Part shown: one piece after another, positions 17,756 to 28,100 of the stretch | How positions within the stretch are numbered: position 1 is the stretch's first letter | How the letters are laid out: every line of letters starts with the position of its first letter | Assembly: GCF_902506065.1 (NCBI RefSeq) | Contig: NZ_LR732912.1 | Coordinates: 4,431,525 to 4,495,524 of the forward strand | Direction of reading: 5' to 3' | Length of the DNA: 64,000 bases | Source of the DNA: Arthrobacter sp. 9V | GTDB lineage: Bacteria; Actinomycetota; Actinomycetes; Actinomycetales; Micrococcaceae | Translations under genes and position numbers: made by a program | Notes under the pieces: generated by a model | Database searches by the model: none | What the model was told of the DNA's origin: nothing | Seen by the model: the letters and a program-made list of their open reading frames with translations, nothing else

Positions 17756-19443
17756 GCAAGCAAACCTCAACAGACACCCTGATGAAGATGGGCCTCGCCG
17801 GCTTCGTTGTCGTGCTGACGGGCCTCGCCTGGGTCTCAGCATTCCTCGGTGAGCTCCTGACACCAACCGGGATGCCCTGGACCAACTTCACGGAATTGGT
17901 GGCCCGGTTCAAACACGGCACCTTCGCATGGCCGCAAGCGGCGACATACATCCTGATCGTCCTCGCCTTGGTCGCTTTCCTGGGCATCGCGTTCCTAACC
18001 GTCGTGCTCGGGGGCAACAAGCCGAAGGACGACGGCCTGCCCCGGTACAAGGACCTCGAGCCCCGGATGGGCAAGAAGGCAGCCTTGGCCAAAGCCCGGC
18101 AGTCACTCCACCTGCCCGAAGATGCGACCGAAGCGGACATCATCGTCCCTGCGTTCAAACTCGACGGCAAAGTCCTCTACGTCCAGCACGAAGATTCCAT
18201 GTGGGTCTACGCACCGCAACGCTCAGGAAAGACCCTCTATATCGCTGTCGGAATCGTATTGGATGCCCCGGGCCCGGTGCTGGCGACGTCCACGAAAAAC
18301 GACCTGTTGATGTACACGGCGGTGACGCGCAAGCGGCACGGCCGCGCGCGGGTCTTTGACTTACAGGACATTTCCGGGTGGCCCGACACGATTAGCTGGA
18401 GCCCTGTGGCCGGTTGTGAAGACCCGGATGAAGCTCTCGCCCGAGGTAAAGCTTGGGCAGGCGCCCAGCCGATGGGGAACGTGAAGAACGGGGACTGGTT
18501 CAACTCCAAGGCCGCAGCCATCCTGGGCCGGTTCTTGCACGCCGCGGCGCTCGATGGCGGCACCATCGAGGACGTCGTGCGCTGGTCCAACAACTTCGCG
18601 GATCCCGAACCTTTGGAAATTCTCCGTGAACATGGGGCACCTGCCGCGTTCGCTGAACGCCTTCAGGCGCTGACTTCCTCCCGTGCAGGCGAAACGGTGG
18701 ACTCGATCCAGGAGACCCTTGCCGGGCTGCTGGAGCCTCTGTCCTCGCCTAAGGCCCTGAAATTCCTCACCCCTGCCGAGGACCAGGGGTTCAACGTGGA
18801 CGACTTCCTGACCGGGGCAAATACCCTGTATCTGCTCACGGACGGGGAAGATTCCCCGGTCGCTCCGTTGGTGACGATGTTCGCGGACCACGTCTTTCGT
18901 AAAGCCCAGAAGATCTCCCAGACCCGCGCCGGCGGTCGTTTGTGGCCGGTGTTCACGATGGTTCTGGATGAAGCACCCAACGTTGCAGCGTTTCCGAAGA
19001 TGGCCGGTGCCCTTTCGGACTCCGGCGGCCGCGGTATCCGCATCATCGGATTCAGCCAATCATTCGCCCAGAACCGCGCCCGCTGGGGAGACGACGGGGC
19101 CAAAGCGATCCGCGGGACATCCTCCCTTCGACTGTTCCTTCCCGGCCTGGAAGAAATGGCCGAACTCGAAACCATCGCCAAAGCCGCCGGACCGACCACC
19201 CATCAGCGTGTTTCCACGTCACGGGGCAAGGGCGGTTCGTCCAAGACCACCAGCGAAGAGGAACGCCCTGCAATCCGCGCCCACAAGATCCAGCAACTGG
19301 AACAAGGCAAGGCCTTCATGCACTACACCAACGTCCGCCCGGCCGTCGTGGAACTGACCCCGTACTGGGAACGCGATGACGTCGAGCAGATCAAAAAGGA
19401 CAAACATGCCGCCGAGGCCCTAACCCGCCGGATCACCGCATGA
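17752..19443 (+). CDS. VirD4/TraG-type coupling protein
   Basis: A 563-residue protein with two N-terminal transmembrane helices (residues about 12-36 and 64-87) and a RecA-like motor domain: Walker A APQRSGKT at 154-161 and Walker B TMVLDEAPNV near 402. This is the classical layout of type IV coupling proteins, which bring the relaxase-DNA complex to the channel. The start overlaps the VirB4 stop (ATGA), and its own stop overlaps the next gene. Confidence 0.88.
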   Translation: MSKQTSTDTLMKMGLAGFVVVLTGLAWVSAFLGELLTPTGMPWTNFTELVARFKHGTFAWPQAATYILIVLALVAFLGIAFLTVVLGGNKPKDDGLPRYKDLEPRMGKKAALAKARQSLHLPEDATEADIIVPAFKLDGKVLYVQHEDSMWVYAPQRSGKTLYIAVGIVLDAPGPVLATSTKNDLLMYTAVTRKRHGRARVFDLQDISGWPDTISWSPVAGCEDPDEALARGKAWAGAQPMGNVKNGDWFNSKAAAILGRFLHAAALDGGTIEDVVRWSNNFADPEPLEILREHGAPAAFAERLQALTSSRAGETVDSIQETLAGLLEPLSSPKALKFLTPAEDQGFNVDDFLTGANTLYLLTDGEDSPVAPLVTMFADHVFRKAQKISQTRAGGRLWPVFTMVLDEAPNVAAFPKMAGALSDSGGRGIRIIGFSQSFAQNRARWGDDGAKAIRGTSSLRLFLPGLEEMAELETIAKAAGPTTHQRVSTSRGKGGSSKTTSEEERPAIRAHKIQQLEQGKAFMHYTNVRPAVVELTPYWERDDVEQIKKDKHAAEALTRRITA

Positions 19444-20072
19444 GCGAAGACCTCTACGCCGACATCCCCTTACCGGACGAGGACCCTGCACCGGAAGACA
19501 CCAGTGCAGGCAACCAAGCCGGGGCACCCGGCAACGCTCCGGCTGGCGTTGACGGCGACGGCGTATTGCCCTCCGTCGAGGAACTAGTCCTGGACCATGA
19601 CGACCAGCTGGGCCAGCTCCGCGCAGACGTCGACGGCCTAGTTGGACTGGTCGGGGATCTTCTCCAGACGCCGCCCGCCGAGAAGCCGGCGCCCTGGAAC
19701 TGTAAGGAACTGGACGGCCCCGGCAGAGCAGCCCTCCTCACAGAACTGCGTCAATGGGTTGACTGGTACAACGGCCGCTACGGTGTCACGACCGATTCCA
19801 GGATCTTAGGCTGCTGGTACCGCCACGGCCCCGTTTTGGAAGAACTTATCGGCGTGTGGATCGCCTGGCGGGCAGCCTACTACGGCCACCACACCCCCAA
19901 AGATGCCCCCGCGTACTGGCACGAACGGATCCTGTGGCCCGCCATGGCGCGGATCACCAAAAGCAACTGGGGTCTTTCGGCGTGCATCCCCACGCACAAG
20001 GACCCCCGGCCCAAGTCCGAGCCTTCCACAGACGACGGATTCACAGCCTTCATCGCCACCCTGGATGGCTGA
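19440..20072 (+). CDS. DUF4913 protein
   Basis: A 210-residue protein with an acidic low-complexity N-terminal third and a C-terminal domain containing ELRQWVDWYNGRYG and CWYRHGPVLEELIGVWIAWR, the signature of DUF4913. These proteins are widespread on actinobacterial plasmids and often close transfer operons. The function is unknown. It overlaps the coupling-protein gene by four bases and is followed by a hairpin. Confidence 0.8.
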   Translation: MSEDLYADIPLPDEDPAPEDTSAGNQAGAPGNAPAGVDGDGVLPSVEELVLDHDDQLGQLRADVDGLVGLVGDLLQTPPAEKPAPWNCKELDGPGRAALLTELRQWVDWYNGRYGVTTDSRILGCWYRHGPVLEELIGVWIAWRAAYYGHHTPKDAPAYWHERILWPAMARITKSNWGLSACIPTHKDPRPKSEPSTDDGFTAFIATLDG

Positions 20073-20260
20073 CCCGGTTCCACAGGACGGCACAAGAGCG
20101 CACACCCGTAAGCTCATCCAATCTGGGCAGCAGGCCGAACCCAAAGCGGCCCACGCCCGACAAACCAGCACGACCAGGGACGCGAACTCAAGGCAGACGT
20201 ACCCACGGTGGTCGAGTGTCCTCACAGCCAACCTCAAGCTTGGGGTGGGCATAATGCCAC

Positions 20261-20297
20261 CGAAGCTTCGGTCAACCGCTATTTGACCGGGGCTTCG
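20261..20297 (+). terminator. Hairpin after the transfer operon
   Basis: A 15-bp stem containing two G-T pairs joins 20261-20275 with 20283-20297 around a seven-base loop, about 190 bases past the last transfer gene. No T-run follows, so its role as terminator is inferred. The rest of 20073-20797 has no supportable gene. Confidence 0.5.
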
Positions 20298-20797
20298 CCA
20301 ATTTCGGCACCGGGAACCCCAGCCGGTAGCAGCTAGTGGTGTCGGCCTGTGTTGTCAGTCCCTGTCCATAGGTTGAAGCCGAGAGAAACTAACGAACGGG
20401 ATTGACTTGGGCGCCGACGTGATGGATCACCGCAGAACCCGGCATTTTCAAAGGTGAGAGCCGTCGTCCGTACAGAAAACGTGAAGGCTGGGAGCTCAAT
20501 CCAAAGGGAGAGTCGGCCGGTCGCCGAGGAGTACGTCAACTTGGCCCGTCCAGGTAGTGGTTCGAACAAGTTAAAGCTGGTGAGCAACTCGAAAGCCATT
20601 CGCCGGCCGTCCCAGCGCGCGGCCGGCTATGTTTGGTGGGCTTCGAGTGGTGTGTGATGCCAGCAGCGTCCAAGACGGCTTTGCTCGAAGGTATCAGCCC
20701 AAGCACTTCCGACACCGCCACCGTACGGCTCAGTATTACGTCCTGGGGGAGTGCGGCGCGGGAAGCCCCGACTTCGCCCATAGCCCTGTGGCTAAAG

Positions 20798-21265
20798 CTA
20801 GGAGTCGGGGTTCTTGCGTAGGTACTCTCGAAGGCCGGGAAGAGCGTAGTCAACTTTGCCGTGTCCGGACGATTCGATAAGTCCGGCGTCAAGGAAGCGG
20901 TTCCTGTATTTCGCGATGAGGGCTAGCCGGGATCCTGTGCGGTGGATGATATCGGCTGCCGTTGAGGGTCCGTCGTCGATGGACACGGCATGGAGGAACT
21001 CGCGGTCCTTGGCTGAGTCGGCCGCGAGGGCTGCTCCGATGATGACGCCTTCGTTGCGTCGGATTCGGGCGGTTACGGCTCTGCCGACTGCTGCGGGGGA
21101 GAGGTGTCCGTTGTTCTTCTCCGCTTCTCTCCAGAGGAAGTAGCCGATGAGTTGGATCAGGAAGGGGTATCCGCCTGTGGCAGCTGTTGCCTCACGGACC
21201 AGCTCTGGCGGGATACGGTCACCAGAGCGATGACCCGCGCAACTATTCCGAAATCCATGCCGCAC
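20798..21265 (-). pseudogene. C-terminal fragment of an AAA/STAND-like ATPase
   Basis: About 155 residues resemble the tail of an ATPase: IPPELVREATAATGGYPFLIQLIGYFLW is the typical sensor and lid helix region, followed by a winged helix (IIHRTGSRLALIAKYRNRFLDAGLI and EYLRKNPD). There is no Walker A or B, and the upstream bases 21266-21655 on this strand do not supply them, so the N-terminal half is missing. It marks a deletion or insertion boundary at the left edge of the accessory region. Confidence 0.65.
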
Positions 21266-21655
21266 CTTTACGAGATGCTTCCAGAACGGCGGAAGTTAAA
21301 TTGAGCGTACTAGGGGAAAGCAGACACCGGGAAATCTGGCGGAAATCCACCGCGCATCTTGGGCTGGAGGCGCCTGACGAAAGGGGAGACCGCGAGGTGG
21401 CCAACCCCTTCCTTTACAGTTTTGAGCTGGTTGGGGACGAACGTCCGGGAATCATCGATTGTGCCCATTGCTGAACACTCGAGCGGAGGCAGGAGCGTGA
21501 AAAGTCGGCGTCGTCACGCAGCTCTCTGTAACTCAAGGCGCCGTGGAAGCATGACTGTCCTACCTGCCCCGACATCGAGCAGCTGATGAATGAAACGAGA
21601 GCGGACGACTCCTGACGTGAGCGGCTGGAGCCCGAACTTGCCTGCACAAACTTGC

Positions 21656-22633
21656 TTAGGAAGCGAATTGCGGCCTTACTTCAAACACTATGTAGACGAC
21701 GTTGCCATAGCCGGGCCGCACGACACCGTCCAAGCTGTCAGAGCCTATCTTCTGCCCTTCCAGCTCAAGAAAGTCTGTTGAGGTGAGCTTGAATGGACTA
21801 CTTCCCGAATTGTAGACGGCTGCGGAACCGTCTACATAGGCCACATTAAATAGGGTATCGGAAAGCATAGAGACACCGTCCCAGAGTTCGTTCGGGAAGG
21901 CGTCATTTGATCTGATCCAGGCGTTGCTTGCGATGGACGTGCCTGTGCATGTAGGAAGATTCGCCATAACCGTCGTTCCCGTGGCCGTTGCCCGCGTATC
22001 ACCGGCATCGTTTCTCACATAAATACGAATGAAATATGTGTGTCCTTTTTCAACCTTCACATGCTTTCTCCACAAGCCATCGACGTCGCTAGCGTCCTTT
22101 ATGGCGTAGAAGCTTCTTTCATCTCCTAGGTGTGGATTGTCACGCACGGAGTTAAAGAGCGCATATTGTGGCGTTGCTGTATCAGTGAATATGGGTCGGC
22201 TTGGACCCCAGCCAACGGGGATGGGGGTTCCACCGCTTGAGCATCCCGTGGATTGTGGCGTTGCCGTCTGATCAGTGGGGTCAGGATTCGCTCCGCTCAA
22301 AGCGGACTGGTTGATTCTGTCAAGCATGTCGCTGTTGATGTCATTTGCTCGTTTTTGCTCGGCCAGCTGCTGAGCTGATCCATCCGAGGCGCTCTTAGCT
22401 GCATTCCAGTTCTGCACCCCGATGACCAGCGAGAGTAGTAGCGCACCCGCAGCTACGATGAGGCTTCCAAAAGACACGGCTGACTGGTCGCGAGACCAAT
22501 CGGGTCGCCCAATCCAGACTAACGATTTCAAGTTCTCCTGAGAACGTTTATCGACCAATGCGCACCCATCCAATACGAATCTGAGCAGAATGGAGATTCT
22601 GAGGGTATACGAACAAGGGGCGGAGAGCGGCAT
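21656..22633 (-). CDS. Membrane-anchored protein with GWGPxRPxF domain
   Basis: A protein of about 325 residues. The start is uncertain: the ATG at 22633 is used, with further start codons on either side. One transmembrane helix (SLIVAAGALLLSLVIGVQNW) is followed by a Ser/Ala/Gln-rich linker and an extracytoplasmic domain beginning GWGPSRPIF. This domain also has GDERSFYAIKDA, PNELWDGV and SLDGVVRPGYGNVVYIVF, each with a counterpart in the divergent gene at 22803. I recognise no family. The pair may be surface or signalling proteins. Confidence 0.6.
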   Translation of the reverse strand: MPLSAPCSYTLRISILLRFVLDGCALVDKRSQENLKSLVWIGRPDWSRDQSAVSFGSLIVAAGALLLSLVIGVQNWNAAKSASDGSAQQLAEQKRANDINSDMLDRINQSALSGANPDPTDQTATPQSTGCSSGGTPIPVGWGPSRPIFTDTATPQYALFNSVRDNPHLGDERSFYAIKDASDVDGLWRKHVKVEKGHTYFIRIYVRNDAGDTRATATGTTVMANLPTCTGTSIASNAWIRSNDAFPNELWDGVSMLSDTLFNVAYVDGSAAVYNSGSSPFKLTSTDFLELEGQKIGSDSLDGVVRPGYGNVVYIVFEVRPQFAS

Positions 22634-22802
22634 ATGGAAGCATTGCTCTTGGACTTGGACCGCATGAAGACGTCCCCTTGGGCACAAGCCTACTACGTAA
22701 CAATGGCACCCAAAAGTGAAACGTCTTCCGTTCGCGCGCCCATGCTAGTGCTCCACGATCTACTCTTTGTCTAGGCACTGCCACTAACTTGGGAGATCTT
22801 CG

Positions 22803-23963
22803 ATGATGAAAATTATTCGTTACATCATGTTCCTCCTCTTGATCGCCCTGGTGCCATCATGCACTGCCCAGGCTCCGCAAGCCGAGTCGTCGGATTCGGC
22901 ACAGAGTAGCCCCGCTGATGACAACGTCGAGGAATCGAAAGGACTAGGCGGTTGGGGGCCGGATAGACCTACCTTTGCCGCAGATGCTCTGGCCGATTAC
23001 GTCACTTTGAACTCACTCATCGGAAGTTCTTGGGGAGATGAGCGGAACTTCGTACAGGTGAAAAACAAGGAAGCGCCAAATTCGGAATATACAGATGAAC
23101 TAGTGGTGGCGGTTGGGGAGACATACACGGCCATTGTTATGTATAAAAATGCTGCCTCATCACAGGTAGTCGCTCCGTCTACGAACACCACGGTTCGAGT
23201 TATGGCCCCAGGCTCGATCAAAGGGGTGGGGGAGCTAAATGCTTTCCTTGCCGCCTCAAACTCGAATCCTCACGAGGTTTGGGACAGTGCTGTTATCAGG
23301 CTAGACAATCCGTCGTCGGAAGTTGCCCTGAGATACGTTCCCGGCAGTGCTGTCGTTCATTCGAAGGGGCGGGTCAGCGGCTTGACGCTTCCGGACGATC
23401 TCTACACGACAGGGACGCCACTCGGCTGCAACCAACTGGATGGGCAATTGGTTGGCGAGGATGCAGCGTGCGCAGGATACATAACTTTCGATTTCATTCT
23501 GGATCAGCCAAACTTCACTGTCGCAAGCCTGGGCGCATCCCCCAAGAGCGACGCGCTGTCGCTCAGCGTTGCGGCTCGTGTGGGAGAAACGATAGAAATG
23601 CGTGGCGAATATAAAAATACCGGAACCACGCTCCAAAACGATGTTGTAATGGATCTAAACCTCCCGGATGGAATGGAACTCGTATCCAACAGCATGAGAA
23701 TTGCAAACAGTGCAACAAATGGAAAATATAAATCTGTATCGGAACAAACTGCCAACATGCTGCTTCCTGGGCAGCTAAATATTGGTAGTTACAGTCCAGG
23801 AGGAGCATGCTACATTAAGTTTTCAATTATGATTAAGGATGTTCCTGGGCACGACTTCACAACGAATGGTCAGATTTATAGGTATCCTGAAATGTATGCT
23901 CACACAAACAATGGGTCTAAACTTTCGGTTCTCAAGGTCCAAGTTCGCGGTCCGCTTCAATGA
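22803..23963 (+). CDS. Lipoprotein with GWGPxRPxF and DUF11-like domains
   Basis: A 386-residue lipoprotein (VPSC lipobox at residues 17-20). The first domain has GWGPDRPTF, WGDERNFVQVKNKEA and GCNQLDGQL, paralogous to the protein encoded divergently. The second (about 255-310) reads LSVAARVGETIEMRGEYKN then LNLPDGMELV, which resembles DUF11 repeats of surface proteins. Codon use is more AT-rich than in the transfer operon. The gene is coupled to the next by an ATGA overlap. The function is unknown. Confidence 0.65.
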   Translation: MMKIIRYIMFLLLIALVPSCTAQAPQAESSDSAQSSPADDNVEESKGLGGWGPDRPTFAADALADYVTLNSLIGSSWGDERNFVQVKNKEAPNSEYTDELVVAVGETYTAIVMYKNAASSQVVAPSTNTTVRVMAPGSIKGVGELNAFLAASNSNPHEVWDSAVIRLDNPSSEVALRYVPGSAVVHSKGRVSGLTLPDDLYTTGTPLGCNQLDGQLVGEDAACAGYITFDFILDQPNFTVASLGASPKSDALSLSVAARVGETIEMRGEYKNTGTTLQNDVVMDLNLPDGMELVSNSMRIANSATNGKYKSVSEQTANMLLPGQLNIGSYSPGGACYIKFSIMIKDVPGHDFTTNGQIYRYPEMYAHTNNGSKLSVLKVQVRGPLQ

Positions 23964-24508
23964 AAGCAAGTGTAAAGCCCGCTGAGGTCAACATTCTTAC
24001 CCGCCGACAGAGGTTTTGGCCAGGTCTATGGGTTGATCTCAAGAGCAGGAGAACCTCCGTTGTCTCCTCATTTTTGGGATTTGTGATTTCCGGCCTGCTG
24101 ATTGGCGTCCTCGTACCACTAAGAATTGATGCCGACGCCGCGGAACGGGAGCGGATTCAACGCTGCTGGGACACTCAGGTTGTAGTGCGGGAACAGGCCG
24201 GGCAGCTGAGGGACGGGTTCATCATTCAACCGACAGCCCCGATACCACGAAGTTCCGACCTCAGAACAGTCCGCCTGGCGGTGGAAAACTCGGAGTTTGC
24301 GTGTCGAGAAATACCCGCGGTAGCGGGGTTTATGGGCCAATCTGCCTCTCATCTGGACCGGCTCGAGGTTTTGCTGGGTCAAAGCGATTCGGGCGATTTC
24401 CGAACAGCGGATGATTTCCTGAAAACTCAGATCGTTGAGTCTCTTACCGAGTGGTCACAGTCAGTCATGCAGAAGTTGGGCGAACCCCGATCATTCCGCT
24501 TGTGGTAG
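23960..24508 (+). CDS. Hypothetical membrane protein coupled to the lipoprotein
   Basis: A 182-residue protein with one transmembrane helix (about residues 32-55, SSFLGFVISGLLIGVLVPL) and an extracytoplasmic helical domain with a Cys pair (RCWDTQ and FACREIP) that could form a disulfide. It starts within the lipoprotein stop codon, so the two are co-expressed. No family was recognised. Confidence 0.6.
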   Translation: MKASVKPAEVNILTRRQRFWPGLWVDLKSRRTSVVSSFLGFVISGLLIGVLVPLRIDADAAERERIQRCWDTQVVVREQAGQLRDGFIIQPTAPIPRSSDLRTVRLAVENSEFACREIPAVAGFMGQSASHLDRLEVLLGQSDSGDFRTADDFLKTQIVESLTEWSQSVMQKLGEPRSFRLW

Positions 24509-25161
24509 AGAACGCGTAGAAGGCCGTAAGCCTGAAGCCGAATAAGATGTGCAGTCGCACCCAATGGCGCGGAACTCCGCCGGAGAGGACCCGGATGATT
24601 CAACTCACGAGATACGCAGAGTACTACTTGACACAATCTCCGTTTGCGGCTCAAGCAACGTAATTTGAAGAGGATGATAGAGCCCAGGCCAATGGGGAAA
24701 TGGAGTGTTTCAGCAGGTCACAGGTACACCCACAAACGCGACATCCACACGTATGTTCTACCTTACGGCGCAGCAGGACGGCGAGCCACTCAGGTTCACG
24801 AATGATGTGCAAATTGCAGCACTCCGGCCGCCTGCACCATCCTGGCGACCCACCCGCGGTTGATTGCGCGACGAGCCTGGGTTGCCGGCTGGCATCAAAA
24901 GTGAATCCGCGATTGTGCCGCTTATCAGGCCTCGTTGGCGTCCCATCCGTCGTCGCTTTCCATATTTCGTAATTTCACGTCTAGAGTTGCTAACTCCGCA
25001 AGTGTCACGTTTGCGCCGTGCCCGGTCCGGGCTGTCGTGCAGAGGACGGCGATCACCTATCGTGCAACGCGAGACTCTTCGTCAGGCGCCGCGTGCCAAG
25101 GTGCTGCTGATTCAGTGGATAATCGTGGGATCACCCTCTATATCAAGGAGACGGAGCGTCC
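24509..25161. other. Gene-poor stretch with a dif-like sequence
   Basis: No convincing gene lies in these 650 bases. A dif-like element is at 24627-24649. The start of the NACHT gene has AAGGAG followed by GGAG just upstream. Confidence 0.4.
24627..24649. repeat. dif-like site 1
   Basis: CTTGACACAA, then TCTCCG, then TTTGCGG. The left arm, read on the other strand, is close to the XerD arm TTATGTTAA of bacterial dif, with one change from sites 2 and 3. The six-base spacer equals that of site 3. The right arm is diverged. The function is inferred. Confidence 0.5.
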
Positions 25162-28100
25162 ATGGGGGACTACATCTACGAGCGGTTCACGCCGGATCGA
25201 TTCCAAGCCTTCTGCTCAGCGCTGCTGGTGAAAGAATATCCGGGCTACCAAGTGTTCCCCGTGGGTCAAGCTGACGGTGGCCGGGACGGTACTGCACCAG
25301 GTAAGAACAGCCAAAACTCCATCGTCATGCAGGTTAAGTTCAAACGTCAGATTAATGCTAATGAGGATTATTTCTCTTGGATTAAGAAGGCAGTGCTTGG
25401 TGAAAAGGACAATATTGACAGACTTGTGGCTCGGGGAGCAGAGGAATATCGTCTGATAACCAACGTTCCGACCACGGGAAAGGCAGATGTTGGCCTACTG
25501 GACAAGGTTAATGACTTTCTTGATGAGCATTTCGATATACCTTTTCAAGTTCTGTGGCGCGATGATCTTGATGCTCGCCTCTCTGGAAATTATGATCTCA
25601 AGTGGTTCTACTCCGAAATCTTGGCCACTCCTGACGTGGTTCGCAGCCTCTTTGAGACCGGGTTCGGGGAAGGCAATAGACGCCGGTCAAAGGCGGTAGG
25701 GGACTACATTCGTTCGCAGTACGAAACCGATGCCTTTGTGAAGTTCAAGCAGGCGGATCTGCAAGCGAGCGACCTCCTTAACTTGTTCATCGATGTTCCC
25801 GGAGACCTTCCGCCTCAGCTAAAGATGCCGCAAGCTGCACGCAGCGCCGTCTCAAAGATGCTTTTCGAAATTCTTCGAGATACGGATGATGCTGAGGATG
25901 AGCATGCTCACTGGAGCATCCAGGCATGGGCCGATCATGGCGACATCGGTTATTTTGGCGTCCCAGCGCTCCCTGCTGGAAGTTTTCTTCTGCATCCCAC
26001 AGCAGCGGAGCGCTTTCCACGCGTCCTGGTCGAGGGTGCTCCCGGCCAGGGTAAGTCAACTTTGGCTCAGTATCTGTGCCAAGTCCATCGAATGCATTTC
26101 CTCGCGAGGGAAGAAGATCTCGCTCGGATTCCTGCTCCGCATCGGCTCACGCCGACTAGGATTCCCTTCAAAATTGATCTACGTGATCTTGCCTCGTGGC
26201 TGGACGGATTAGATCCTAGGAAGGTATCTACAGAAGTCGAACACGGGCTGCCCGCATCACTTGAAGCGTTCATAGCCGCCGAGGTCCGCTTCCTATCTGG
26301 CGGACAAGAGTTCTCTGTTAGCGATCTCCACGAGTTAGCCGCAACTACCCCAATTGTCATTGTGTTGGATGGCTTCGATGAGATTGCTACTCCTGATCAA
26401 CGGTCAATGGTTGTTAAGGAGATTGACAAGGGCCTTCTGCGTTTGTCTGATGGTGCGCTCTCGGTGCAGGCAATTGTTACCTCACGCCCGAGCGCTATGC
26501 CGGATTCTCCAACCTTTGGACGAACTACGTGGACGACGATCGCCCTTTCATCCATAACAAATAGGCTTGCTTTGGAATATGCCGGACGCTGGGGCTCAGC
26601 TCGGAGTCTCACTCCCCAAGAACAGCAGGAGGTGACTGGAATCCTGGCTGAGAAGATAAAGGCTCCTCACTTGAGTGATCTGGCACGAAACCCGATGCAG
26701 CTCACCATCCTGCTATCACTTATTCATGTCCGAGGTCAGTCCCTTCCTGATCAGCGAACCGCCCTGTACGAGAGCTACATCGAGGTCTTCTTCAATCGCG
26801 AGGCGGAGAAGACGACGGTAGTAAGGGACAATCGTCAACTCCTCATAGATCTTCATGGTTACTTGGCGTGGAAGATGCATTCCAACGCGGAACAGTCACG
26901 CGGTGACGGACGTCTGACCGCGAGCGAATTGCAGATGCTTATCAGGGATTGGCTAACGCGGCGCGATCATCCTACAGACACCGTAGATGAACTCTTTCAG
27001 GGGATCGTTCAAAGGATCGTAGCGATCGTTAGTCGAGTTGAAGGCACTTTTGAGTTTGAAGTGCAGCCTCTACGTGAGTACTTCGCGGCGCACCATCTCT
27101 ACCACACGGCCCCCTACAGCCCGCCTGGACGCCCGGAATCCGGGACTAAGCCAGAGATTTTGTCCGCTCTCATAGAGAATCCTTATTGGCAGAACGTGCT
27201 GAGATTCTTCGCCGGCTTTTATTCTGTTGGGGAGATCCCTGGCTTGGCCATTGAGCTGATTGAGCGGTTGGAAAAGGTGCGCTCAAATTCGCCGCTGTAT
27301 GTACGCATGCTGAGCGTGAATCTCCTCAGTGATTGGGTCTTCCATCAGCAACCCAGCTGGACCCGCAAGGTAGTCACAGCCGCAGTAGACGAGCTCACGA
27401 TTCGTGTGGGATCTGTTGGTTCTCAGGTTAGGTATGCAGATTTCTCTCTTAATCTCCCCGGCGATTGTGGAGGAAGGACTCTGGGGGAGTTTGCTTACAA
27501 ATGCCTGAGCCAAGCACCGGGGTTGGGACTTGCAGGAGTAGTCCGAAAGCACATCCCGGAGCACGAACTGATAGACATGTGGCTTGATCAGGCCCGTGGT
27601 GTCGCTCCAGAAGATTTAGATGGACACCTGGCTGTAGGTAGGGCGTTGCGTGTTTTGGACAAGCTGTCGATTGATGAGATAGATGGGCTACGGGACAGCT
27701 GGCGGGAAGTAAAGGATCTCGAGCATAGACTAGTAGCTGCTGGTTGCCGGGCGGTGCTGGTGAGCTCGTCCTCCCAGTTCGCAGCAGTTGAGGAAGCCTT
27801 GAAGGGAAACATCGTATTCGCCGGTCTTGGCGGTGAATGGACGCGTTTAGCTGCTCTTCTCAGCCCTGCCTATCTGAACAACGTCCTCAGCGGCGATTTC
27901 GGTAACTCCCTCCGAGACGATCTGAAGTTGACACCCTCCGCTCGCATGGCGCCAGAATTGGCAGCCCTCCTAGATGCGCTGGAGTCCGCTCTAACAGATA
28001 ATCCGTTGGTGGCAAACGATCTTGGCCCTTGGCAAGCCGCGGTGGACTTGCTTGCATCTGAAGATCAATGCGCACCATTCATGGCACATGTGATCGCAAA

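Noticed and set aside
16070..17866. 598-residue minus-strand frame opposite VirB4
   Set aside because: Its composition (Gly/Arg/Asp/Val/Phe) is that of a GC-rich antisense frame, while the plus strand has Walker motifs.
20245..20275. GCATAATG sequence as a fourth dif-like site
   Set aside because: Only one arm-like segment is present; no second arm follows, and the bases are part of a hairpin.
20536..20892. 118-residue minus-strand frame
   Set aside because: No motif and no start signal; it overlaps the ATPase fragment in another frame.
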